Of a DNA stretch of 8,039 bases, positions 1 through 5,481 are shown one piece after another. Made by a program: the position numbers and the translations under genes. This stretch comes from Anammoximicrobium sp964409865 (GTDB taxonomy: Bacteria > Planctomycetota > Planctomycetia > Pirellulales > Pirellulaceae): the NCBI GenBank assembly GCA_964409865.1, contig CAYPGE010000421.1, positions 1 to 8,039 on the forward strand. The letters run 5' to 3'. The notes below the pieces were generated by a model. That model saw nothing but the letters and a program-made list of their open reading frames with translations. It was not told where the DNA came from and did no database searches. How positions within the stretch are numbered: the first letter of the stretch is position 1; each line of letters begins with the position of its first letter.

Positions 1-2
1 GC

Positions 3-578
3 TTGCTGCGCGAGGTCAGCAAGGCGGCCGATCAGATCGCCGAGGATGAGATCAGGGTGTCGGTGCTGTCCCGGATGTCCTACGTCTACGGCAAGTACCT
101 TGGCAGCCAGGATGTCGCCACGGCCTACCTGAAGAACTGCGAACAGACCGCGGCCGCCATTCAACGGCCGGAAGGCAAGATCGACGCCCTGCTGGAGGTC
201 GCTCTGACATATCACGAATTGGCGTTGGCAGACCAAGCAGAGGCTCTGTTGAATCAGTCGCTCCAGTCGGCCCGGGCGCTGGAAGACCCGCGAAAACGTG
301 CCGACTCCGTGGCCAATGCCGCCGCCACCCTGAGCCAAATGGCCAAGAGCGACGAGGCGAACGCTGCCTTTCAGGAGGCCGAGAAACTGGCCGGCGAGAT
401 CCCGGATCCGATCAGCCGCGCGTATGCCTTCGTGCATCGGAGCGACAAGTTGAAAGCCTGCGGCCGGCGGGCCGACGCGCAAAAAGCCCTGAAGCAGGCC
501 GAAGCGGCGGCGGATCAAGTCACGGATTCCAGCATGCGCATCCCGCTGCTGGAGACCATCGACCGATCGCGACGGTAG
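3..578 (+). CDS. TPR-like helical-repeat protein, C-terminal part (5' end outside window)
   Basis: The reading frame is open from the left edge and ends at TAG 576-578, giving 191 visible residues. Only two bases precede the first codon (TTG), so the true start is almost certainly upstream. The protein is Ala/Leu/Glu/Gln-rich with no membrane segment in view. It shows roughly 38-42-residue helical repeats with a recurring A-x-x-L/F-x-x-A/S pattern, for example around residues 61-90, 101-130 and 140-172. Each ends in a helix rich in A, E and K (such as AEALLNQSLQSA, AFQEAEKLA and ALKQAEAAA), separated by D/N-P turns (LEDP, IPDP). This is the look of TPR or TPR-like repeats, which act as protein-binding scaffolds. 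No catalytic motif is visible and no specific partner can be named. It is followed by a GC hairpin and is probably not in the same operon as the cytochrome downstream. The repeat call is fairly sure, the function unknown. Confidence 0.7.
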   Translation: MLREVSKAADQIAEDEIRVSVLSRMSYVYGKYLGSQDVATAYLKNCEQTAAAIQRPEGKIDALLEVALTYHELALADQAEALLNQSLQSARALEDPRKRADSVANAAATLSQMAKSDEANAAFQEAEKLAGEIPDPISRAYAFVHRSDKLKACGRRADAQKALKQAEAAADQVTDSSMRIPLLETIDRSRR

Positions 579-599
579 AGGTCCAGGCCTTGATCGGAA

Positions 600-618
600 C
601 GTCGCGCAGCGCGCGACG
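600..618 (+). terminator. GC-rich perfect hairpin after the TPR-like gene
   Basis: CGTCGCGC (600-607), loop AGC, GCGCGACG (611-618) form a perfect 8-bp stem with a 3-nt loop, starting 22 bp after the stop of the TPR-like gene. There is no T tract on either side (downstream is CTAGCTCATTG). It may therefore be a U-less terminator, an RNA-stabilising end structure, or a protein-binding palindrome. Position and stem strength favour a 3'-end role. Confidence 0.45.
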
Positions 619-743
619 CTAGCTCATTGAAACGGCACGCAGGCTGGTGGTTACCTGCGAGGATGTCCGAGCGCATCGGTTTTTGAAGCCGTCTTTCTCC
701 GGAACAGGTCAAGGACTGCGGCGATGACGGCCGATAACGGCGA

Positions 744-2441
744 TTGCATCATTCTGCCAATGTGAAAGTCGCTACAGGGGGGCAATGCCGGCGAGCAAGA
801 CCTGTGGCGCACAGCGCAAATCGCGATCGCTCTCTGATTCCGTTCCACGCCAGGCCCGTGGCCAGCGGCGTTGGTTCGCTGCCAGCTTGGTGCTTGCGCT
901 GCTGGCCTTCCATCTCGTCACCTCTGCTAGCGGGCGGTCTCGCGGACGATGATGCGGGCAACCTTCCGCGCTTCCCACGGCGCCCGTCCGGTTCGCATCT
1001 TCGGTTTGCCCTGTTGGCGCTGATCTGCCTGACGCTCTCGGCTTGTGGCTTCTTGATGCCGGACGGGCGGCGTTTGGATGCCTATTTGGGGCCCGGCTGG
1101 CCGCAGCCGAACAAGGCCTTTCGGGAAATGTGTCTACCGCCGCTGCGCGCGGAATTGCCGGTCATCGAAGGAGCGGAATACATCGACGCGGACGAGGAGT
1201 GCGGCAACTGCCACGGATCGCTCGTCAAGACGTTCGAGCAAAACGTCCATCACGGCATCCGCAAGGGCGAGTCCTGCGAAGCCTGCCACGGGCCGTGCAG
1301 CGAGCACGTGGACTCCGGCGGCGAGAAACCGGGATTGGTGTGGAGCTTCAAATCGCTCAGCGCCGGCCAACGCTCGGAAATCTGCGCCCGCTGCCACGAA
1401 GACGATGCCTGCGGCGCGGGGGCCAAATGGCGGACCTCGGTACACGCCCATCGCGGACTGTCCTGCCTCGATTGCCACACGGCCCACTATGAACGGCAGG
1501 ACAAGAAACCCAAGCAGGCGGACAAGTCGGAGAAGAAGCCGCCGGCCGACGCACCACAGGGGGTTCCGGCAAGGCTGGTCAGCGACCAGAAACCGCGCCA
1601 GTCCAAGCCGGAGGCGCCGGCGGTCCCGTCCAACAACCTGGGCGCGGTCGCGCCCGACACCTGTTACCGCTGCCACGCCGACATGGCCGATCTGCAGCGC
1701 ATTGCCGGGCCGCACCAGATCTGCGGGCCCAACGGGTTCAATTGCACTACCTGCCACGATGCCCACGGCAAGATCGTCGAAGCGTCGCGGCAGGAAATGT
1801 GCCTGACCTGCCATCAGGACCACTCACCGACGATGGCCTGGCATTCCTCCACGCACGGCCTTGCCGGGGTGGCCTGCACCGACTGCCACAACCCTCATCC
1901 CCGCTCGAACGTGCCCCTGCGGGCCGAGATCGAACACGCTTCAGTCCGACGCCCGCAACGGCGGGCCATGTCGGTCCAAGAACCGGAGGCGTGTTACAAG
2001 TGCCATCCGCAAATCTACGCCTTGGGCAATCTGCCCTCACACCATCCGGTGCAGGAAGGCAAGGTGCGGTGCTCGGACTGCCACGACGCGCACGGCGAGG
2101 CCGACAAGGGATTGCGGGAACCGACGGTGAACATGTTGTGCTATCGGTGCCACGCAGAGAAGCAGGGGCCGTTCGCCTACGAGCATTCGCCCGTCACCGA
2201 AGACTGCGGGATCTGCCACGAACCGCACGGAACGGTCAGCAACCACCTGCTGCGCCAACCGGCGACGTTCCTCTGCCTGCGCTGCCATTCGGGCCACCGC
2301 TCCGACCACCGCCAACTGGATGACCCCGCCAACACGACGATGCGGCAAGCGTTGTACACCGATTGCACGCAATGCCATTCGCAAGTTCACGGCAGCGATC
2401 TGATCGGCGAATCGTTGCTGGGGAGTGGGCTTACGCGATGA
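744..2441 (+). CDS. MtrA/DmsE/PioA-family multiheme c-type cytochrome with 14 hemes, probable lipoprotein
   Basis: Fourteen CXXCH motifs have first Cys at residues 153, 178, 214, 241, 307, 334, 353, 378, 417, 443, 466, 488, 511 and 541 (numbered from 744). About 22 further His could supply distal ligands. Family signatures of MtrA/DmsE are clear: CEACHGP after heme 1, SHHPVQEGKVRCSDCHDAHG at hemes 9-10, CHAEKQGPF, then EHSPVTEDCGICHEPHG, and CHSQVHGSD at the last heme. MtrA has 10 hemes; the additional four lie in the middle, with a Lys/Pro/Ala-rich linker at about 249-305. The role by family is electron transfer through an outer-membrane barrel, here the next gene, which overlaps by 4 bp. 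The start is unresolved. The open frame begins at TTG 744, but residues 1-83 look non-coding. A lipoprotein signal (FALLALICLTLSAC-G, Cys codon 1044-1046) starts near 1005, with no ATG in frame. ATG 949 in another frame would give a proper n-region if one base were missing near 1002. Family call very sure, N-terminus not. Confidence 0.9.
   Translation: MHHSANVKVATGGQCRRARPVAHSANRDRSLIPFHARPVASGVGSLPAWCLRCWPSISSPLLAGGLADDDAGNLPRFPRRPSGSHLRFALLALICLTLSACGFLMPDGRRLDAYLGPGWPQPNKAFREMCLPPLRAELPVIEGAEYIDADEECGNCHGSLVKTFEQNVHHGIRKGESCEACHGPCSEHVDSGGEKPGLVWSFKSLSAGQRSEICARCHEDDACGAGAKWRTSVHAHRGLSCLDCHTAHYERQDKKPKQADKSEKKPPADAPQGVPARLVSDQKPRQSKPEAPAVPSNNLGAVAPDTCYRCHADMADLQRIAGPHQICGPNGFNCTTCHDAHGKIVEASRQEMCLTCHQDHSPTMAWHSSTHGLAGVACTDCHNPHPRSNVPLRAEIEHASVRRPQRRAMSVQEPEACYKCHPQIYALGNLPSHHPVQEGKVRCSDCHDAHGEADKGLREPTVNMLCYRCHAEKQGPFAYEHSPVTEDCGICHEPHGTVSNHLLRQPATFLCLRCHSGHRSDHRQLDDPANTTMRQALYTDCTQCHSQVHGSDLIGESLLGSGLTR
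785..952 (+). CDS. Possible small membrane/secreted protein (55 aa), translationally coupled to the cytochrome gene
   Basis: ATG 785 to TGA 950-952 encodes 55 residues: a basic N-terminal half with several Arg and Lys, then RRWFAASLVLALLAFHLVTS, which resembles a transmembrane helix or signal-peptide h-region, then a short polar tail. Codons are mostly G/C-ending, more so than the competing frame starting at 744. The G-run at 777-782 lies only a few bases from the ATG, too close for an ideal ribosome-binding site. The stop overlaps ATG 949-951, the proposed cytochrome start, a typical coupling arrangement. I do not recognise the protein. It could equally be untranslated leader, so this is a low-confidence hypothetical. 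Confidence 0.3.
   Translation: MPASKTCGAQRKSRSLSDSVPRQARGQRRWFAASLVLALLAFHLVTSASGRSRGR
949..1046 (+). other. Frame conflict over the cytochrome's lipoprotein signal peptide
   Basis: ATGATG at 949 opens a frame encoding MMRATFRASHGARPVRIF, a basic, GC-ending stretch typical of a signal-peptide n-region, which then hits TGA at 1021. The hydrophobic h-region and lipobox (LLALICLTLSAC, then G) lie in the cytochrome frame from about 1005. Joining the two needs a single-base change around 1000-1005. The cause could be a sequence error, a real frameshift mutation, or a non-ATG start further upstream. There is no classic slippery heptamer at the junction. Confidence 0.5.
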
Positions 2442-4747
2442 TCGTATTCCTTGCCACCGTCCTGTTGCTGGCCGCGCTGCCGTGTGTCGTCACGGCGGGT
2501 GAGTCGGCCGGCGCTGCGGACGGCCAGCAGACGAAAAAGGAGCCCGCTTCGTCATTTCCCCGCTGGGTATCCGATTCCTGCAGGACAGCCTTTCCAGGCT
2601 GTCCAGACGGCCTGGAAGGTCCGCCCTACGGGAGCCTCGACGACCAGACCGTGCTGCGGGGCGGCTGGTGGACCACGGACGTCCACGGCTCGCCGGCTAT
2701 GATCGGCGAGTACCAGGACCTCGCTTCGTCGCCTTTCTGGGAACTGGATCACCTGAGCACCGACGGCGTCAGTTCCCACGACGTTTTCATCACCGGGACC
2801 GACAACGAGACAACCCAGGCCGGCTGGGATTACGCAGGACCAGGACTCCGGGCCGACGTCGAGTACGACCGATTCATCCACGCATTGAGCCCCGATCCGC
2901 TGGCCAATTTTCCACAGCCCGTCGCCGATCCGGCCAATCCCGGCAGCTACCTGCCCGTGTCCGGGGACTTTGTCGCCGAGGACCTGAACGCGGGCGAAGA
3001 CTACGCGATCCGCGTGCAGCAGTTGAAGGCCAAATTCCAGGGGAAGCTGACGGACAAGATCCGCTGGCGTCTGAACGTGTGGGGCTTGCGCAAACAGGGC
3101 GAGCGGCAGGTCGCCGCGGTGGCCGACTGCTTCAACCACCCGCAGATCGCGGGCGACACGCGGCAGTGCCACGTCCTCAGCCGCCGGCAGCGGATCGACT
3201 GGCTGACGACGGAACTGGAACCCGGCCTGGAAGGCAAATGGGGCGCGGTCAGCGTTTCTTACTCGCGGCCGATACGGTCGTTCAATCAAAACGATCAATC
3301 GCTGACGCGGCTGTACAACTCGTATCCTCCGATCTACAACGGCGAAAGCATGCCGCCTCAGCTGGGCAGCGAAGCCTATCCCGACGGGGCCTTCTACCCC
3401 TACGCCGTCGTGCCGGAGAATCTGACGCAGATCGACAAGCTAAAGATCGGCGTCGACATCACGGACAAGACACGTCTGTACGGCTTGCTGTATTACGGCA
3501 GCACCGAGAACCGGCATCGCAACTTCGAACGCGATTTCGGCGGATTCGACGTGCGCCTCACGGACCGCACGATCGACAGCCTGAAGTGGACCGGCTACGC
3601 CAAGCTGAACTATGAAACGAACCAATTGCCGACGGTGCTCATCTCGGGCGAGCAACTCACGTTCGACCGTTACGACGAGACCGAGATCGAGTGTACCTGG
3701 TCGGACAGCCGGCAGTATGGCGGCTGCGGCTGCGCCCCGGTGGTGGTCCCCTGCGTCGTCGGCGAGGACGGCGTGCCCGACTTCTTTGCCAGCGACGCGC
3801 TGGTGCCGCTGATCGACTACACCCGGACCACGGCGGGCGTGAACGGGCGCTGGACGCCGTTCCGCGACGAGCCCACCTGGCGGCGGGGACTGGCCGTATA
3901 CGGCCGCTACGAGTACCGCCTGCTGCACCGGGAGAACGCGGTCTTTCCCGGCACGTTGGAGCCTGCCGTGGTGGTGGACTTTGACCAGGCCAACACCGGC
4001 AGCCACATCTTCCACGCGGGCGTGTCCCAGCGGTGGTCGCGGGCCTATGACACGTTTGTGCGTTTCACCACCCGTTACGATTCCCAACCGTTGTACGCCG
4101 TGCGCGGCTCGAACGGCACTACCAACAGCAGCTTGCCCGTCCACACGGACCTCGTGGAGCTTGGCGGCACCTGGTCCCCGGCCGCCAATTTCTTCGCCAA
4201 CGTGACCTTCGGCATCCAGAACCGGTTTCAGCACTCGGCCGTGGCGGACTTTGACGAGGACAGCTATCCGTTGACCGTCTCGGCCTGGTACGCGCCGACG
4301 TGCGCGCTGACTTTCTCCGCGGGCTATGCCTACCTGACGAATTGGATCCAGCAAGCGATCACCCTGGGGGACGACTTCGACAACGGAGCCCCGTACGCGC
4401 CGGTCACCCGGTACTGGGATTACGGCGGCCGGAGCGAAGTCTGGTCGCTGGGCAGCACGTATGCCTGGACGCGGCGGTTGACGTTGCGGGGCAATCTGCA
4501 ATACGTGCGGGGCCGCAACGAGATCGCCTCGACCGTCTTCGAGGAGCCCTACGTTTGGCCGGAGATCGCGGAGTTGGCGCGGGACGGGATGGACTCGATC
4601 CGCCTCTCGGCAGGCTTCGATTATCGCCTGCCCCCCTGCGCGACGAGCTACTTTCGCTACAGCTACCTGGACTACGACGACAGTGTCCAGCCTGCGCGCG
4701 ACGGCACCGCCCATCTGTTCCTGGCCGGGCTGAGCGGACGGTACTGA
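2438..4747 (+). CDS. MtrB/PioB-type outer-membrane beta-barrel partner of the multiheme cytochrome
   Basis: ATG 2438 overlaps the cytochrome stop (ATGA) and opens directly into a signal peptide, MIVFLATVLLLAALPCVVTA, so I choose it over the longer open frame from 2363. The product is 769 residues; MtrB is about 700 and PioB about 810. After a polar N-terminal region (20-110) the chain consists of alternating amphipathic, aromatic-rich strands with polar loops, such as RLYGLLYYGSTENR, LAVYGRYEYRLLHR and TFVRFTTRYDSQP. It ends in LFLAGLSGRY with a terminal aromatic residue, the usual beta-barrel assembly signal. In MtrAB complexes the barrel sheaths the cytochrome across the outer membrane. The N-terminal CXXC of Shewanella MtrB is not seen. 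Instead there are pairs at C48/C55 and C231/C244 (followed by His) and a cluster C419, C430, C432, C439, probably in a loop. A palindromic repeat lies within codons 49-60. The assignment rests on barrel character, size and pairing with the cytochrome. Confidence 0.85.
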   Translation: MIVFLATVLLLAALPCVVTAGESAGAADGQQTKKEPASSFPRWVSDSCRTAFPGCPDGLEGPPYGSLDDQTVLRGGWWTTDVHGSPAMIGEYQDLASSPFWELDHLSTDGVSSHDVFITGTDNETTQAGWDYAGPGLRADVEYDRFIHALSPDPLANFPQPVADPANPGSYLPVSGDFVAEDLNAGEDYAIRVQQLKAKFQGKLTDKIRWRLNVWGLRKQGERQVAAVADCFNHPQIAGDTRQCHVLSRRQRIDWLTTELEPGLEGKWGAVSVSYSRPIRSFNQNDQSLTRLYNSYPPIYNGESMPPQLGSEAYPDGAFYPYAVVPENLTQIDKLKIGVDITDKTRLYGLLYYGSTENRHRNFERDFGGFDVRLTDRTIDSLKWTGYAKLNYETNQLPTVLISGEQLTFDRYDETEIECTWSDSRQYGGCGCAPVVVPCVVGEDGVPDFFASDALVPLIDYTRTTAGVNGRWTPFRDEPTWRRGLAVYGRYEYRLLHRENAVFPGTLEPAVVVDFDQANTGSHIFHAGVSQRWSRAYDTFVRFTTRYDSQPLYAVRGSNGTTNSSLPVHTDLVELGGTWSPAANFFANVTFGIQNRFQHSAVADFDEDSYPLTVSAWYAPTCALTFSAGYAYLTNWIQQAITLGDDFDNGAPYAPVTRYWDYGGRSEVWSLGSTYAWTRRLTLRGNLQYVRGRNEIASTVFEEPYVWPEIAELARDGMDSIRLSAGFDYRLPPCATSYFRYSYLDYDDSVQPARDGTAHLFLAGLSGRY
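2583..2617. repeat. REP-like palindromic element inside the barrel gene
   Basis: GGACAGCCT (2583-2591), loop TTCC, AGGCTGTCC (2596-2604) is a perfect 9-bp stem. An overlapping alternative stem pairs TTCCAGGC (2592-2599) with GCCTGGAA (2610-2617). The two hairpins are mutually exclusive. The element is translated in frame as part of the barrel protein just after the signal peptide and supplies Cys55. Its form resembles short dispersed palindromes that I remember from Pirellulales genomes, but dispersal cannot be tested within this window. Confidence 0.55.
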
Positions 4748-4760
4748 GACGCTCCGCGAC

Positions 4761-4789
4761 GACGGTCCCAATTCACCATGCGGACCGTC
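4761..4789. terminator. Hairpin between the convergent barrel and cupin genes
   Basis: GACGGTCC (4761-4768) pairs with GGACCGTC (4782-4789), a perfect 8-bp stem with a 13-nt loop. It lies wholly in the 49-bp gap between the two convergent stop codons, where a bidirectional terminator would be expected. No T run follows on either strand, so this is positional plus stem evidence only. Confidence 0.4.
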
Positions 4790-4796
4790 CAATGCA

Positions 4797-5213
4797 TCAC
4801 GACCTTGTCTTGCCTCCCGCGCCACGTTCCGGCTCGCAGCCGCATTCGGGGACGACGGGAGAACTCGGGTTCATGCCGGAATTGGGGATCAGGCAGAGGA
4901 ACTTCAGCGGTTTGTTGCCCGTATTGCGAAATTGGTGGACTTCGTTGGGTTTCACGTACACCACGTCGCCTGGTTTCAGGCGGTGCTCGGCGTCTATTTC
5001 GCTGACCACGCCGTCGCCTTCCAGGATGAAGACCTCGTGTTCATAGGGATGACTGTGCCGCGGCGTGTGACCGCCGGACGCGACCTCGAACTGCCGCATG
5101 GCGAAGTTCGGCGCGCCGTCGGCCGCGCCGATCAACCAGCGAACTCGGCAGCCGACCGCACCGTCCATCCGGACCGCTTCGCAGGGCACCCGTTCGTAAG
5201 GACTCACCTTCAT
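4797..5213 (-). CDS. Small single-domain cupin protein (138 aa)
   Basis: The protein starts MKVSPYERV at ATG 5213-5211, preceded by AGGAGG nine bases upstream, which rules out the longer open frame reaching 5681. Cupin motif 1 is complete: GGHTPRHSHPYEHEVFILEG, with H53, H55 and E60 as metal ligands. Motif 2 is PGDVVYVKPNEVHQFRN, with H93 as the fourth ligand and N97 conserved. The fold is thus a Cupin_2-type barrel likely binding Fe, Mn, Ni or Zn. No N-terminal signal is seen, so it is presumably cytoplasmic. The C-terminal tail carries C124 and C126 (PECGCEP), outside the core fold. The substrate cannot be inferred; such proteins include small dioxygenases, isomerases and ligand sensors. 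It is convergent with the barrel gene and divergent from the propeller gene, so it probably forms its own transcription unit with no evident link to the electron conduit. Confidence 0.88.
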   Translation of the reverse strand: MKVSPYERVPCEAVRMDGAVGCRVRWLIGAADGAPNFAMRQFEVASGGHTPRHSHPYEHEVFILEGDGVVSEIDAEHRLKPGDVVYVKPNEVHQFRNTGNKPLKFLCLIPNSGMNPSSPVVPECGCEPERGAGGKTRS

Positions 5214-5222
5214 CTGCTTGCT

Positions 5223-5228
5223 CCTCCT
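5223..5228 (-). promoter_or_regulatory. Ribosome-binding site of the cupin gene
   Basis: On the minus strand AGGAGG lies nine bases before ATG 5213-5211. It is the only textbook Shine-Dalgarno sequence in the window and fixes the cupin start. Confidence 0.8.
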
Positions 5229-5264
5229 GAGGCCAAGGCAAAACCACGTGTCGAAATCGAGATC

Positions 5265-5293
5265 AGTATAAACGCCAACCCCGCCGGAACCAA
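5265..5293 (-). promoter_or_regulatory. Candidate sigma-70-type promoter for the cupin gene
   Basis: On the minus strand TTGGTT (5293-5288), a 17-bp spacer and TATACT (5270-5265) lie about 50 bp before the cupin start. The -10 matches 5 of 6 consensus bases, the -35 three of six. Position and spacing are good, but there is no experimental support. Confidence 0.4.
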
Positions 5294-5361
5294 CAGGACG
5301 AACGTCGATCGCGGTCGATCGGCCCGAAAGGCGCCCATGATACTTCCGAGAGCGGCCGACG

Positions 5362-5403
5362 CCAGGAGTGGCAAGGCGGCCACGGCCGTTGTGCCACTCC
5401 TGG
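5362..5403. repeat. Perfect 12-bp inverted repeat in the cupin/propeller intergenic region
   Basis: CCAGGAGTGGCA (5362-5373) and TGCCACTCCTGG (5392-5403) are perfect reverse complements around an 18-nt loop. The loop itself contains a small nested stem, CGGC/GCCG. On the plus strand a T-rich stretch (TCTTCTTGTTT, 5404-5414) follows, so the shape matches an intrinsic terminator, yet no plus-strand gene lies upstream to be terminated. A dispersed palindromic repeat or an operator between the two divergent genes fits the position better. Confidence 0.6.
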
Positions 5404-5408
5404 TCTTC

Positions 5409-5437
5409 TTGTTTCACCCGTCTCTCTTGGATAGACT
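5409..5437 (+). promoter_or_regulatory. Candidate sigma-70-type promoter for the propeller gene
   Basis: TTGTTT (5409-5414), a 17-bp spacer and TAGACT (5432-5437) lie just after the 12-bp inverted repeat and 20-45 bp before the possible starts at 5458 and 5482. Matches are three of six and four of six. If transcription starts near 5444, ATG 5458 would have a very short leader, which favours ATG 5482. Confidence 0.3.
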
Positions 5438-5481
5438 CAGCCCTGGTGAAAGAAATCATGTCTCCTCGCGGGGGTGTTCTA

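Noticed and set aside
627..656. TTGAAA at 627-632 as -35 of a cytochrome-operon promoter
   Set aside because: The -35 is good, but nothing resembling a -10 box lies 16-18 bp downstream (TTACCT is the best), so I do not call it.
724..765. 13-codon mini-ORF before the cytochrome (leader peptide?)
   Set aside because: It has no ribosome-binding site, no run of regulatory codons and no attenuator hairpins.
515..848. Two 65-codon minus-strand ORFs around the cytochrome upstream region
   Set aside because: They have no ribosome-binding site, motif or coding-like composition; the first overlaps the end of the TPR-like gene.
1134..1823. 229-codon open frame on the minus strand opposite the cytochrome
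   Set aside because: The plus strand here encodes several CXXCH motifs in frame; the antisense product shows no family features.
3440..4825. 461-codon open frame on the minus strand opposite the barrel gene
   Set aside because: The translation is Val/Arg/Gly-rich without motifs, while the opposite strand encodes a recognisable barrel with signal peptide and C-terminal aromatic.
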